Shown piece after piece: positions 17,976 through 27,489 of a DNA stretch of 60,601 bases. A program made the position numbers and the translations under genes. Under the pieces are notes generated by a model. It worked only from the letters and a program-made list of their open reading frames with translations. It made no database searches and was not told the origin of the DNA. The stretch is taken from assembly GCF_001437435.1 (NCBI RefSeq), contig NZ_JQCB01000008.1:2993-63593 (forward strand). Reading direction: 5' to 3'. Position 1 is the first letter of the stretch; each line of letters starts with the position of its first letter. Origin of the DNA: Furfurilactobacillus siliginis (GTDB lineage Bacteria > Bacillota > Bacilli > Lactobacillales > Lactobacillaceae).

Positions 17976-18238
17976 TTAGTTGTGTGGTCCTCATTCAGAT
18001 AAGCACGTACAAGTTCTTCGATAATCTCGTCACGTTCATGCTTCCGAATTAAATTCCGAGCATCGCGTGCGCGTGGAATGTACGCTGGATCACCTGATAA
18101 CAAGTAACCCACAATCTGATTGATGGGGTTGTATCCTTTCTCTTCTAGTGCGGCGTAAACCGTCGTCAACGTGTCATGCACGTCTTTTTGCTGTTGATTA
18201 TTAAAGTCAAAGAACATGGTTTTATCTGTTGCACTCAT
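17972..18238 (-). CDS. ireB: IreB family regulatory phosphoprotein
   Basis: Protein of 88 residues of the DUF965/YrzL/IreB family. In Enterococcus faecalis IreB is phosphorylated on threonines by the Ser/Thr kinase IreK and negatively affects cephalosporin resistance. The conserved region [25 protein letters not shown], given here only in part as [17 protein letters not shown], and [17 protein letters not shown] are present. The start at 18238 follows GGAGGGG; an in-frame ATG 15 bases upstream overlaps that site and is rejected. It is the first gene of the ireB-ruvX-yrzB cluster. Confidence 0.93.
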   Translation of the reverse strand: MSATDKTMFFDFNNQQQKDVHDTLTTVYAALEEKGYNPINQIVGYLLSGDPAYIPRARDARNLIRKHERDEIIEELVRAYLNEDHTTK

Positions 18239-18363
18239 ACGTATCCCCTCCATGATCAGCCAACCAACGTGTGATCGTTCACGACTCTGTCAATGAACGT
18301 TTTATTAAAAAATTGACACACTCTAATTAATGACTATTTTACTGAATCCGCCGCCAAATAACA

Positions 18364-18394
18364 ATTATCAAAGACGTTGTAACCAGAATGTCAA
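18364..18394 (-). promoter_or_regulatory. Candidate promoter of ireB-ruvX-yrzB
   Basis: TTGACA (18389-18394) and GATAAT (18364-18369) on the minus strand, with a spacer of 19 bases, longer than ideal. No better promoter is visible in the 259-base gap. Confidence 0.4.
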
Positions 18395-18443
18395 ATAAGC
18401 GACGTTTGATCCGCGAAAATTTGCGTTTTTTGGTGCTTCATTC

Positions 18444-18486
18444 AAAAAAAGGATTTAGCAATCTACAAGTGACCGCTAAATCCTTT
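18444..18486 (-). terminator. alaS terminator
   Basis: Arms 18448-18459 and 18475-18486 pair perfectly over 12 bases. On the minus strand a run of seven T follows. Confidence 0.92.
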
Positions 18487-18512
18487 CATTATTTCAAATC
18501 ATATCCGGCTGC

Positions 18513-21161
18513 TTACTTTTCTGCTAGCCATGCTTTAGCTTGCTTCAAAGCATCGTCAATTCCGGCAGGATTCTTCCCACCAGCTTGTGCCATGTCAGGA
18601 CGTCCGCCCCCGCCACCATTGATGGCTGGTGCGATTGCTTTAATTAAGTCGCCAGCTTTGCGACCTGCCTTGACCTGTTCAGGCGCCATGGCAACCAATA
18701 AATTAGCTTTACCATCGACTGCCGTTGCTAAGACCAATACATCGGACGCATTGCTTTGCTTCCAATCATCAGCTAACTGCCGTAAGTTGCCCATACCAGC
18801 AACCTTCACAGCTTCAGCAATCACTTTCATACCGTTGATTTCTTCAACGTTAGTGAATGCATCAGCTGCTTGTTGCGCAGCAATTTTAGCTTGTAGCGCC
18901 TGTTGCTCATTTTCAAGCCGTTTAACATCAGCCTGTAAGGCTTCAATCTTGTGTGGCACTTCTTTAACTTGCGGTGCTTTCACTAACGCAGCAGTTTGTG
19001 TCAGTAAATGCTCTTCATTGTTCAAGAAGTTAAAGGCATCCCCCGCTGTTACAGCTTCAATCCGCCGTACACCAGCACCAACACCGGTCTCAGAAACAAT
19101 CTTGAATAGACCAATTTCGTTTGTGTTCTTAACGTGGTCTCCACCACAGAATTCAGTGTTGAAATCACCAACAGACACGACCCGCACTAGCTTGCCATAT
19201 TTTTCGGAGAACATGGCGATAGCACCCATCTTCTTAGCAGATTCAATGTCTGTTTCCACAGTCGTGACCGGAATTTCGGCAAAAATTTGATCGTTAACCA
19301 TCTGCTCAACCTTCTTCAGGTCGTCAGCAGTGACTTGACCAAAGTGAGTGAAGTCGAACCGCAAGTAGTTTGGTTCAACTAATGAACCAGCTTGCGCAGT
19401 GTGTTCGCCTAAGACATTACGTAATGATTGGTCTAGCAAATGCGTCGCAGTATGATTCTTTTCAACTTTGCTATGGCGTGCAGCATCTACTTGTAGCGTG
19501 TACGCTGCATTTTTCTTCAACGTGCCAGTGACTTTAACAGTGTGCAAGTTTTGACCATTTGGCGCATGGATCACATCGGTCACTTCTGCCACCGTGTTCC
19601 CGTTGGCATCTACCACACGACCAGTGTCAGCCACTTGACCACCCATTTCTGCATAGAATGGCGTTTGATCAAAGATAACTTCCGCGCTGTGGTCCGCTTC
19701 TTTGGCCTCGTCAACCAATTTTTCGTTAACGATGATGTCTAATAATTTAGCACCTGTCACCGTCAAATCAGTGTAACCAACATACGTACTAGCAGACTTA
19801 ATGTCCGTTAATAAAGCACGTTGTACGCCCATTGATTTAGCAGATGACCGCGCACTACGAGCACGTTCACGTTGCTTTTCCATTTCAGCTTTGAAGCCGT
19901 CTTGGTCAACTGCTAAGCCTTCATCGCTGGCATATTCTGTTGTCAACTCAACTGGGAAGCCGTACGTATCGAATAACTTAAAGGCATCAGCACCGGCCAA
20001 CGCATCTTTGCCGGCCGCCTTCGTTGCTGCAATCGTGTCATTCAGAAGTGATAAACCAGTGTCCAAAGTGACATTAAACCGGTCTTCTTCAGAGTGGATC
20101 ACACCAGCGATGTAATCGGATTGTTCAACAACTTCAGGATAATGACTCTTCATAATTTCGCCAACAACGGGTACCAGTTTGTACAGGAAGGCTTCGTTAA
20201 TTCCCAGCTTCTTCCCATTCAAAATTGCACGCCGAATCAACCGACGAATAACGTATCCACGACCTTCATTTGAAGGCAATGCACCATCCCCGATGGCAAA
20301 CGTAACGGCCCGTACATGGTCAGCGATGATTTTAAAGGAAATGTCATCGACATCGTTTTCGTTATACGTTTTGCCAGCAGAGAATTGTTCTGTCATACGA
20401 ATAATTGGCAAGAATAAGTCTGTCTCAAAGTTCGTTTTTGCATGTTGGAAAACAGATACAACACGTTCTAAGCCCATTCCCGTATCAATGTTCTTGTGAG
20501 GAAGTGGTTCATAAGTGCCTTCTGGCGTGTGGTTGAATTGTGAGAACACGATGTTCCAGATTTCCAGGTAACGTTCGTTTTCCCCACCAGGATAGTTTTC
20601 AGAATCATCTTCAGGCACGTTGTTCATGGCTTGACCACGGTCATAGAAGATTTCTGAATCAGGGCCTGAAGGGCCTTGACCAATATCCCAGAAGTTGTCG
20701 TCTGCTTCAACAATGTGATCAGCTGCCACACCAGCGTCCAACCATTCTTTCTTAGCATCAGTATCTTCAGGATAAACCGTGATGTATAGCTTCTCAGGAT
20801 CGAAAGCAAACCAGTCGGCACCTGTCAGTAATTCCCAAGCCCAGTGAACGGCTTCAGTCTTAAAGTAATCCCCCACTGAGAAATTTCCTAACATTTCAAA
20901 TAATGTGTGGTGCCGTGCAGTCCGCCCAACATTTTCAATATCGTTTGTCCGAATACTCTTTTGTGAACTGGTCATCCGTGGATTCTCGGGGACAACAGAG
21001 CCATCAAAGTATTTCTTCATCGTGGCAACCCCAGAGTTAATCCACAATAATGTTGGATCCTCAACGGGTACTAATGATGCACTTGGCATAATCTTATGCC
21101 CATGTTGTTCAAAAAAGTCGAGGTACATCTGGCGTACTTGACCGCTGGTTAATTCTTTCAT
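18513..21161 (-). CDS. alaS: Alanyl-tRNA synthetase
   Basis: Class II aminoacyl-tRNA synthetase of 882 residues that charges tRNA-Ala. The N-terminal catalytic domain starts MKELTSGQVRQMYLDFFEQHGH. The editing domain carries HTATHLLDQSL and CGGDHV, which hold its zinc ligands. The C-terminal region has a coiled coil and the C-Ala domain with GGGGGRPDMAQAGG. The start is set at 21161, where AAAGGAAA precedes the ATG; the frame stays open upstream through the T-box leader, but that is not coding. Expression is controlled by the T-box upstream. All motifs are intact. Confidence 0.97.
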   Translation of the reverse strand: MKELTSGQVRQMYLDFFEQHGHKIMPSASLVPVEDPTLLWINSGVATMKKYFDGSVVPENPRMTSSQKSIRTNDIENVGRTARHHTLFEMLGNFSVGDYFKTEAVHWAWELLTGADWFAFDPEKLYITVYPEDTDAKKEWLDAGVAADHIVEADDNFWDIGQGPSGPDSEIFYDRGQAMNNVPEDDSENYPGGENERYLEIWNIVFSQFNHTPEGTYEPLPHKNIDTGMGLERVVSVFQHAKTNFETDLFLPIIRMTEQFSAGKTYNENDVDDISFKIIADHVRAVTFAIGDGALPSNEGRGYVIRRLIRRAILNGKKLGINEAFLYKLVPVVGEIMKSHYPEVVEQSDYIAGVIHSEEDRFNVTLDTGLSLLNDTIAATKAAGKDALAGADAFKLFDTYGFPVELTTEYASDEGLAVDQDGFKAEMEKQRERARSARSSAKSMGVQRALLTDIKSASTYVGYTDLTVTGAKLLDIIVNEKLVDEAKEADHSAEVIFDQTPFYAEMGGQVADTGRVVDANGNTVAEVTDVIHAPNGQNLHTVKVTGTLKKNAAYTLQVDAARHSKVEKNHTATHLLDQSLRNVLGEHTAQAGSLVEPNYLRFDFTHFGQVTADDLKKVEQMVNDQIFAEIPVTTVETDIESAKKMGAIAMFSEKYGKLVRVVSVGDFNTEFCGGDHVKNTNEIGLFKIVSETGVGAGVRRIEAVTAGDAFNFLNNEEHLLTQTAALVKAPQVKEVPHKIEALQADVKRLENEQQALQAKIAAQQAADAFTNVEEINGMKVIAEAVKVAGMGNLRQLADDWKQSNASDVLVLATAVDGKANLLVAMAPEQVKAGRKAGDLIKAIAPAINGGGGGRPDMAQAGGKNPAGIDDALKQAKAWLAEK

Positions 21162-21190
21162 GATTTTCCTTTCAGCACTTGTTTTTGAAA

Positions 21191-21410
21191 ACAAAAAAAC
21201 ACCGCTGCTTGCAAAGACGGCAACTAGCCGCGGTACCACTTTGCTTGCAACGATGTTCATCGTTAACCTCTCACTCATAACGCTGAGGCGCGTGTTTTTA
21301 TTAAACAAATGTCTGTTGAATTTTTAAACAAGGGAGCGCGTTTGTGCGAAGCTCATTCTTTCCACCAACCAGAATGTCGCTAAAAACTTCGCTACAACCG
21401 TATGTCCTTG
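21191..21410 (-). promoter_or_regulatory. T-box riboswitch of alaS
   Basis: Minus-strand leader that reads through when tRNA-Ala is uncharged. Stem I is closed by CAAGG (21406-21410) and CCTTG (21329-21333). The specifier position reads GCT (21335-21337), an alanine codon, by alignment with the valS leader. The distal loop has GGTTGGTGG. The T-box sequence AAGTGGTACCGCGG is at 21228-21241, with UGGU suited to a tRNA with A73. The terminator stem lies at about 21199-21236, with T residues at 21191-21198. Confidence 0.93.
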
Positions 21411-21420
21411 ACTGTTTTTT

Positions 21421-21448
21421 AGTATAGCATTCAAAAATCAGTTGTCAA
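21421..21448 (-). promoter_or_regulatory. alaS promoter
   Basis: TTGACA (21443-21448) and TATACT (21421-21426) on the minus strand, separated by 16 bases, immediately upstream of stem I of the T-box. Confidence 0.8.
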
Positions 21449-21472
21449 TTATGACAGAGAACGAACAGACGC

Positions 21473-21513
21473 TGCACAGGATTCGGGCTGCATTGCACGT
21501 TTTCGCTACATAA
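21473..21513 (+). repeat. Truncated copy of a structured intergenic repeat
   Basis: About 40 bases match the 3' end of the element at 60309-60438, sharing TGCACAGG, GGGCTG and ATTGCACGTTTTC in the same order and spacing. The 5' half of the element is absent, so the outer stem cannot form. It lies in the 475-base gap between cshB and alaS, which otherwise holds the T-box, its promoter and the cshB terminator. Confidence 0.65.
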
Positions 21514-21576
21514 CAGTAGCCCTTTAGCCTCGCCATATACCAGCCCATAACACCCACATCCGCATCTGACCCCTAC

Positions 21577-21625
21577 AAAAAAAGCAGCTAACGTCACTCT
21601 CCAAAGAGAGTCGCTGGGCTGCTTT
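21577..21625 (-). terminator. cshB terminator
   Basis: Arms aaagcagc (21581-21588) and gctgcttt (21618-21625), with an inner gactctc/gagagt stem. On the minus strand T residues follow. Confidence 0.9.
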
Positions 21626-21636
21626 CAAATCACCTA

Positions 21637-23013
21637 CTACCGTTCACGGTTCGAACGTTTTTGCTCCCCTTGCCGCCGGTTTTGTTTCCGTTGGTTACGA
21701 GCTGCTTCACGTAATTCAACACGCTTATCTTGTTGCGCCTTACGTTTAATAGCAGTTTTGATTTGGTGTTTATAACCTGGTTTAATCTTCTTTTTCTTTT
21801 TCTTGACCATGCCGACCAAGGTTGGATCTAATTTTTCATGCGTTGCTGTCCGCTTCGTCCGCCGATTACGATCATAAGAGTCCACGATTTCGCCACGCTT
21901 GACTTCTTTTGGCGCAAACTTTACGCCAAGCTTTTCAATATCTGCGACCTGATCCTCTTCACCGGGGCGATACAAGGTAATCGCAATCCCTGACATTCCG
22001 TTACGACCAGTACGGCCAACCCGGTGAATAAAGAAGTCGAGGTCACTGGGAATATCATCATTGATAACATGTGACACACCCTTGATGTCAATCCCACGAG
22101 CTGCCAAATCAGTGGCAACAACGTATTGATATTCAAGGTTTTGAACTTGCTTCATGATACGTTTCCGTTCCCGTGAAGGAACGTCACCAGAAATCATAGC
22201 AACCTTTAGACCACGGCCCTTTAAGTACTTGGTTAGTTCTGCAGTCCGTTGCTTTGTGTTACAGAACACCAAAACCAGATATGGTTCACCCATGGTTAGT
22301 AATTCATAGATTAACTCATTTTTCTGCTTACCCTTGGTTGAAACCAACCAGTTATCAATCGTTGGACTAATAATTGAGGTAACCGGAATTTCTTCAATAA
22401 CTGGATTTGTTAAATACTTACGTAAAAACGGTTGTAATTTCTGCGGAATCGTTGCTGAAAAGACCATCATTTGTAGGTCTTTTGGCAACGCACCAGCAAT
22501 ATGATCGACATCGTTTAAGAAACCCATGTCGAGCGTCATATCAGCTTCATCGACAACAAACTGATGCGCTGTGTGCAAAGCCAAATCATGTTCGTCCATG
22601 AAATCACGTAATCGCCCAGGCGTTCCAATCACGATTTGTGGTTGATGCTTGCCTAATTGACGTTCCTGACGTGAACGATCAGTGCCACCGACGTAATTAG
22701 CAATTTGGATTTTTTCTTTAAAATGAGTTGCTAATTGTTTGGCATCTTCATAAATCTGATTTGCTAATTCTCGTGAAGGTGTTGCGATGATTGTCTGGAC
22801 TTCATCTACTTCAGGTTTTAACTGGTTAAAAATTGGTAGTAAAAACGCATGTGTTTTACCACTCCCAGTCTGTGATTGTCCGATCACAGACCGATTCGCC
22901 ATGATTACAGGAATTAACTTTGCCTGCACCGGTGTTGGCGTCACAAAGTTAATGTCCTTTAAAGCCGCCATTAACTCTGGTCGTAAATTTAGATCTGTAA
23001 ATGCTTCTGTCAT
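21637..23013 (-). CDS. cshB: DEAD-box RNA helicase (CshB-like)
   Basis: ATP-dependent RNA helicase of 458 residues. Motifs in order: Walker A GQSQTGSGKT, TPSRELANQ, TPGRL, VDEADMTLD (DEAD box), SAT, and in the second RecA domain ATDLAARGIDIKG and HRVGRTGRNG. The C-terminal tail from about residue 375 is very basic, rich in Lys and Arg, as in CshB-type helicases acting on structured RNA in the cold or in RNA decay. It is followed by its own terminator. An NrnA-like gene lies nine bases upstream, so the pair form an RNA-decay unit. Confidence 0.92.
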   Translation of the reverse strand: MTEAFTDLNLRPELMAALKDINFVTPTPVQAKLIPVIMANRSVIGQSQTGSGKTHAFLLPIFNQLKPEVDEVQTIIATPSRELANQIYEDAKQLATHFKEKIQIANYVGGTDRSRQERQLGKHQPQIVIGTPGRLRDFMDEHDLALHTAHQFVVDEADMTLDMGFLNDVDHIAGALPKDLQMMVFSATIPQKLQPFLRKYLTNPVIEEIPVTSIISPTIDNWLVSTKGKQKNELIYELLTMGEPYLVLVFCNTKQRTAELTKYLKGRGLKVAMISGDVPSRERKRIMKQVQNLEYQYVVATDLAARGIDIKGVSHVINDDIPSDLDFFIHRVGRTGRNGMSGIAITLYRPGEEDQVADIEKLGVKFAPKEVKRGEIVDSYDRNRRTKRTATHEKLDPTLVGMVKKKKKKIKPGYKHQIKTAIKRKAQQDKRVELREAARNQRKQNRRQGEQKRSNRER

Positions 23014-23022
23014 GTTGTCTCC

Positions 23023-23961
23023 TTATTTGGCAGCAGTCAGTGTCTCTAATTCCTTAATCATTGAGGCAACTTCTGCAGCGTCGGCAGCCTTTGCACCACT
23101 GGCAAGTGGATGTCCGCCGCCGTTATGCTGACGGGCTAGCCCATTGATTACTGGTCCCTTTGAGCGTAGTCGAACACGATAGCTATGATCGTCTTGTTCC
23201 TCAAAAATGGCCCAGGTCTTGACTGTATCAATTTTCCCTGGCATTGGTACTAAGCTTGCGGTGCCAGCTTCGCCGAGTTCATACGATTTAATCGTGTCAG
23301 CGCTTAAAATAACATGGGCGGCGCCTGCATCAGTAATCGTTAAGTTTTCGTATAAGTAAGCACTTAACCGTGCGACAGCAACTGGCATTTCATCTTCCAT
23401 TTGGTTGATAGCAACCGCATCAATACCAGTTTCCATTAGCTGGGCAGTCACCCGCAGCGTGTGTGGCGTCGTATCTGAGTACAAGAAGCGTCCCGTATCA
23501 CCAACAATTCCGGCATATAATGTCCGTGCTGCTGATTCATTAATGGCTAACGCAAAGCGATTTGCAAAATCCACAATCATTTCAGAGGTGCTAGACGCCT
23601 CATCGTTGACCCATTGCAGGTCACCATATGGTTCGTCATCTGGATGATGATCAATTTTAATCACTTCAGGACCACGTCGCCACCGCTGGTCATCCACCCG
23701 TGGTTCGTTGGCCGTATCCAACGTTAAAATAAGCGCATCATCAAATAAATCATCATCAATATCATCCATTGTCGCCAACCAGGCCAAACCTGGCACCTGC
23801 TTACCGACGATATAAATTTGCTTCATCGGAAAAGCCTGTCGCAAAATTTCTGCAAACCCAGCCTGTGACCCAACAGCATCTGGATCAGGTCGTTGGTGTC
23901 GGTGAATAATAATCACTGAATTACGTTTAATGTCATCAAAGATTGCTTGTTGCACATCCAT
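23023..23961 (-). CDS. nrnA: DHH-family phosphoesterase (NrnA-like)
   Basis: Bifunctional oligoribonuclease/pAp phosphatase candidate of 312 residues. The N-terminal DHH domain carries IIHRHQRPDPDAVGSQ, LTLDTAN and the defining KIDHHPDD. The C-terminal DHHA1 domain carries the glycine-rich GGGHPLASGAKA. NrnA degrades very short RNAs, and similar proteins also hydrolyse pApA or c-di-AMP breakdown products; sequence alone does not separate these. The start at 23961 (MDVQQAIFDDI) fits the family, and longer readings are rejected. It is coupled to cshB. Confidence 0.9.
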   Translation of the reverse strand: MDVQQAIFDDIKRNSVIIIHRHQRPDPDAVGSQAGFAEILRQAFPMKQIYIVGKQVPGLAWLATMDDIDDDLFDDALILTLDTANEPRVDDQRWRRGPEVIKIDHHPDDEPYGDLQWVNDEASSTSEMIVDFANRFALAINESAARTLYAGIVGDTGRFLYSDTTPHTLRVTAQLMETGIDAVAINQMEDEMPVAVARLSAYLYENLTITDAGAAHVILSADTIKSYELGEAGTASLVPMPGKIDTVKTWAIFEEQDDHSYRVRLRSKGPVINGLARQHNGGGHPLASGAKAADAAEVASMIKELETLTAAK

Positions 23962-24074
23962 GTTCGTGCTTCCCCCGAACCTCGGCAAGCACAACTGGCC
24001 TGTCGAACTGTATTCACTCGTACATGCCAGTATAGCGAAAAAACGGAACAAACACAAAGCACCACCGCATCATT

Positions 24075-25214
24075 TTAAAATGCGCGATCCGAAACCGGCG
24101 TCCATAATGGCAAACTTAAATTTTCAAAGCCCAGTGGTGCTAAGTTAGTCATGGTGATTCCGAGTAGCCGAATGCCCGCATTTAAATCAGCCGTTTCATC
24201 AAAGATGTCCTTAGCGGCTTCATACAAAATTGCTGCATCATTTTCATAGTACTCTGTTTGCGTCACTCGTTTGGTCAGTGTATTAAACTCAGCATCGCGA
24301 ACTTTCAAGACAATTGTCTGTCCATGACGTTGCTGCTTCATTAAATGGTCAACCAGTTCTGTTGCCAATAACTGTAGCTGTGTTTCGGCGTCTGCTTCAC
24401 TGGTCAACGGCGTATCGTAAGTCTCTTCGCGCCCGATGGATTTACGTTCGCGCTGCCACTCTACCGGACGATCATCACTACCACGAACATGTCGATAAAG
24501 GCCGTAGCCAAGCTTGCCGAAGTGCTGCATCAAATCAGCTTCAGAATGTTTGAGTAACGCTGCCCCATCTGTAATCCCCAAGGCTTGCATTTTGGGCACC
24601 GTTTTTTTACCCACGCCACGAAATTTTTCAATCGATAAGGGAGCCAAAAACCGTTCTGCGTCCCCTGGCAAGATCACGGTCACGCCCACAGGCTTCGCGT
24701 AATCAGAGGCGAGTTTGGCCAAAAATTTGTTATAGGAAATTCCTGTGGAGCAAGTGAGATGGACAGTCTCCCATATCTCCGCCTGTAATTTATGTGCCAA
24801 TGCAACGGCTGAATCAATGTGTTGCTTATTGTTAGTCACATCTAAATAGGCTTCGTCGAATGCGATTGGTTCAATGTGATCTGTATATTCATGAAAGATC
24901 TTGTGAATCTGTGCCGACACCGCGCGATAGGTTGTGAAATCTGGTGTTTTAAAAGTCGCCTTAGGTGCCAATTTTTGTGCCTCAGCTGCACTCATTGCAG
25001 AATGCACCCCAAGTTTTCTAGCTGCATAATTAGCTGTGGTGACCACACCATGGCCGCCCGTTGTTCGTGGATCCTTAGCAATAATCAAAGGGTGCGTTCG
25101 AAATTCTGGATGATCACGTTCTTCAATTGATGCATAAAAAGCATCCATATCAACATGAATGATTTTGCGACTTGTATCAATCGTTAACGGCACTTGTAAT
25201 AATGACTCACCCAT
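24075..25214 (-). CDS. dinB: DNA polymerase IV
   Basis: Y-family translesion polymerase of 379 residues. The palm motif [15 protein letters not shown] is at the N-terminus, the second catalytic motif FDEAYLDVT near residue 105, the helix-hairpin-helix region [16 protein letters not shown] near 190, and the little-finger domain follows. The ATG at 25214 is chosen because AAGGAGG lies nine bases upstream; an in-frame GTG directly after the ribosome binding site is too close. A LexA-type SOS box lies in its promoter, so it should be damage-inducible. Confidence 0.95.
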   Translation of the reverse strand: MGESLLQVPLTIDTSRKIIHVDMDAFYASIEERDHPEFRTHPLIIAKDPRTTGGHGVVTTANYAARKLGVHSAMSAAEAQKLAPKATFKTPDFTTYRAVSAQIHKIFHEYTDHIEPIAFDEAYLDVTNNKQHIDSAVALAHKLQAEIWETVHLTCSTGISYNKFLAKLASDYAKPVGVTVILPGDAERFLAPLSIEKFRGVGKKTVPKMQALGITDGAALLKHSEADLMQHFGKLGYGLYRHVRGSDDRPVEWQRERKSIGREETYDTPLTSEADAETQLQLLATELVDHLMKQQRHGQTIVLKVRDAEFNTLTKRVTQTEYYENDAAILYEAAKDIFDETADLNAGIRLLGITMTNLAPLGFENLSLPLWTPVSDRAF

Positions 25215-25249
25215 TTTCCACACCCTCCTTCAGCTGATTTATTGCTTTC

Positions 25250-25270
25250 ATTTTACCAAACGTACGTTCG
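25250..25270 (-). promoter_or_regulatory. SOS (LexA) box and -10 of dinB
   Basis: Minus-strand CGAACGTACGTTTG (25257-25270) matches the Gram-positive LexA consensus CGAACNNNNGTTCG at all but one fixed position. A -10 TAAAAT follows at 25250-25255, so bound LexA would block the promoter. Confidence 0.85.
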
Positions 25271-25290
25271 AAAAGACACTTTTTAGCGAC

Positions 25291-25322
25291 AAAAAAAGAA
25301 GCTTCCCCGAAGGCAGCTTCTT
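25291..25322 (-). terminator. yajC terminator
   Basis: The stem aagaagct/agcttctt with inner pairs and a TTCG-type loop. On the minus strand a run of seven T follows. Confidence 0.9.
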
Positions 25323-25332
25323 ACCAGTTTAC

Positions 25333-25791
25333 TTATTTACTTTCAGCAGCACTTTCAGCGCTTGTAGCTTCACTGTCAGCAACACTAGCAGCAGAAGTAG
25401 CTTCTGAGGTTGCTTCTGCACTAGCTGGTGCTTCTGTAACCGTTGCGGCGTCGGCAGCAGGTGCTTTAGCAGCTGGCGTTTCCACATGGTGAATGGCTTG
25501 TAAGTCAAACACTAAGTAAATACCGTCTGCGTCTAACGTAACCGTCTTCTTGTCGCTATCCATCGTATCAACCACGGCGTGTAAACCACCGATTGTGACC
25601 ACGTGATCGCCAACATGAATCCCGTTCATCATTTCTTTACGTTGGTCTTGTTGCTTACGGTTAGGCCGTAAGATGAAAAAGTAAAAAACAGCAACGAATA
25701 AAACAACCATTAAAACTGTACTAATCATGCTACTTCCACCGGCTGGAGCACCCAGTAATGTCATCATTTCAAAACTTGTCAATTTATCCAC
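25333..25791 (-). CDS. yajC: Preprotein translocase accessory protein YajC
   Basis: Membrane protein of 152 residues of the YajC family, an accessory of the Sec translocase. One transmembrane helix (about residues 22-41) is followed by the hallmark FFILRPNRKQQDQRKEMMNG and the DHVVTIGGLHAVVD core. The C-terminal third (about 108-152) is low-complexity, made of Ala, Ser, Thr and Glu, and makes the protein longer than most YajC proteins. It lies 59 bases downstream of ruvB; the queA and tgt genes that often separate them are absent. Confidence 0.92.
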   Translation of the reverse strand: MDKLTSFEMMTLLGAPAGGSSMISTVLMVVLFVAVFYFFILRPNRKQQDQRKEMMNGIHVGDHVVTIGGLHAVVDTMDSDKKTVTLDADGIYLVFDLQAIHHVETPAAKAPAADAATVTEAPASAEATSEATSAASVADSEATSAESAAESK

Positions 25792-25850
25792 CTCATTAAT
25801 ATTATTCTGTAAAACACTGTACCAGACTTAGCGCCGCTTGCCAAATGCCA

Positions 25851-26864
25851 TCATGCATTTGCTGACGGTGGCACTGGCAAATTTAAATGTGCATAGCCAG
25901 CTTCTGTCACCATCCGACCACGTGGCGTCCGTTTGATCATACCAATTTGTAATAAATATGGCTCGTATACTTCTGCAACTGTATCGGCTTCTTCACCAAT
26001 ATTTGCTGCCAACGTATTTAGTCCCACTGGGCCACCGTTATAAAACTTGATCATGGTCGTCAGTAACTTGATATCCACGTCATCTAAGCCCAGTTCATCC
26101 ACACCAAGCACTTGTAATGCATGATCCACAATCGGCGCATCAATTGCCGCTTGGCCGCCAACCTCAGCAAAATCACGAACGCGTTTTAACAGACGGTTCG
26201 CAATCCGTGGTGTCCCACGAGAACGGCGGGCAATTTCATGCGCGCCTTCCTTCACGATGTTCGTTGCTAAAATATCTGCTGAACGTAACGTAATTTCCTC
26301 TAAATCGGACGTCGTGTAGTAATTCATGTGCTCTACAATTCCAAAACGGTCACGCAACGGTGCTGACAGCAAGCCTGCTCGCGTTGTGGCGCCAATTAAC
26401 GTGAACGGTGGTAATGGGAAATGGACCGGATGTGCAGTAGGTCCTTGCCCGACCACAATATCGACGTAAAAATCTTCCATTGCTGAATAAAGCATTTCCT
26501 CGACCACCCGTGGCAATCGGTGAATTTCATCAATGAATAAAATGTCACCTGGCTGTAATTCGTTCAATAGCGCGATTACATCCCCAGGCCGCTCAATGGC
26601 TGGACCACTAGTCGTCTTGATGCGCACGTGCATTTCATTTGCAATGACCATCGCCAGCGTCGTTTTCCCTAAACCAGGTGGACCATACAACAACACGTGA
26701 TCCAATGATTCTTCACGGCTGGAGGCGGCACTAATATAAACTTGTAACTGATGTTTAACGGTATCTTGTCCAATGTATTGAGCCAGCGTTTGTGGACGCA
26801 GTGAGCGTTCTAGGGACGCTTCTTTTTCATCGGTCGGCTCACTCGCCATTAATTCATCATCCAT
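25851..26864 (-). CDS. ruvB: Holliday junction helicase RuvB
   Basis: AAA+ ATPase of 337 residues that drives branch migration of Holliday junctions with RuvA. Walker [13 protein letters not shown] (about residues 60-71), Walker [11 protein letters not shown], the sensor region [18 protein letters not shown] and the C-terminal winged helix with [12 protein letters not shown] are all present. GGAGGGG precedes the start codon. It lies 22 bases after ruvA, the usual order, and shares the mutS-mutL-ruvA-ruvB transcript by spacing. Confidence 0.97.
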   Translation of the reverse strand: MDDELMASEPTDEKEASLERSLRPQTLAQYIGQDTVKHQLQVYISAASSREESLDHVLLYGPPGLGKTTLAMVIANEMHVRIKTTSGPAIERPGDVIALLNELQPGDILFIDEIHRLPRVVEEMLYSAMEDFYVDIVVGQGPTAHPVHFPLPPFTLIGATTRAGLLSAPLRDRFGIVEHMNYYTTSDLEEITLRSADILATNIVKEGAHEIARRSRGTPRIANRLLKRVRDFAEVGGQAAIDAPIVDHALQVLGVDELGLDDVDIKLLTTMIKFYNGGPVGLNTLAANIGEEADTVAEVYEPYLLQIGMIKRTPRGRMVTEAGYAHLNLPVPPSANA

Positions 26865-26886
26865 TTAGTCCCCTCCTTTCGCCACG

Positions 26887-27480
26887 CTAACGGTTCGTTA
26901 ATAATCGTAATGCTTTGCTTAGATACTGATCGGTTGTTTGACTTGGTTCATCAGCCAACTGCTTGTCGATTTTTTTCACTTCATTTGCACTATACCCTAA
27001 CGCTGTCAAAGCTGCTAAGGCATCCGCCAAGTCAGCGTTATCACTACCAGTACTTGCTACAGGTGTGATGACCGCGCCTAAATCAGCCAACTTGCCCTGC
27101 AAGTCTAACACAATTTGCTGAGCGGTTTTCTTGCCAATACCAGGAAATTTCGTCAAGTAGGTGACGTCTTTACTTTCAATCGCATTAACTAATCCTTCAT
27201 GATCCTCTGCTGCCAAAATCGCCAGCGCACTTTTAGGACCGATTCCAGATACATTAAGCAACTTTAAGAACAGTTGCTTTTCATTGAAGTCAACGAAGCC
27301 AAATAAATTGATTTCCGTTTCACGCACAGCTTGGTAAACATAAATCGTGACCGCTTGTGTTGCATCCTCATGATAGCGATATGGATTCGCGGTTTGCAAT
27401 AAATAGCCGACGCCATTCACATCTAGCACCACGTATGCTGGCGTCACCGCGCTTATAAAACCAGTTAAATATTCGTACAT
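26887..27480 (-). CDS. ruvA: Holliday junction DNA-binding protein RuvA
   Basis: Protein of 197 residues that binds four-way junctions as a tetramer and recruits RuvB. An N-terminal OB-fold (residues 1-63), a central pair of helix-hairpin-helix motifs ([16 protein letters not shown] and [17 protein letters not shown]) and the C-terminal RuvB-binding domain ([16 protein letters not shown]) are in the usual order. It lies nine bases after mutL, so it is co-transcribed with the mismatch repair genes. Confidence 0.97.
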   Translation of the reverse strand: MYEYLTGFISAVTPAYVVLDVNGVGYLLQTANPYRYHEDATQAVTIYVYQAVRETEINLFGFVDFNEKQLFLKLLNVSGIGPKSALAILAAEDHEGLVNAIESKDVTYLTKFPGIGKKTAQQIVLDLQGKLADLGAVITPVASTGSDNADLADALAALTALGYSANEVKKIDKQLADEPSQTTDQYLSKALRLLTNR

Positions 27481-27489
27481 GTGGTCCTC

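Noticed and set aside
18388-19290. 300-codon open frame antisense to alaS
   Set aside because: It lies opposite the strongly supported alaS, has no ribosome binding site and its product is a Ser/Ala/Pro/Thr-rich mirror of alaS codons.
21162-21308. In-frame N-terminal extension of AlaS through the T-box
   Set aside because: The extension translates the T-box and terminator; the conserved AlaS N-terminus and the ribosome binding site place the start at 21161.
21649-21662. Possible LexA box (ggttcgaacg) at the end of cshB
   Set aside because: The half-sites are overlapped, not spaced by four bases, and the site lies in coding sequence with no promoter.
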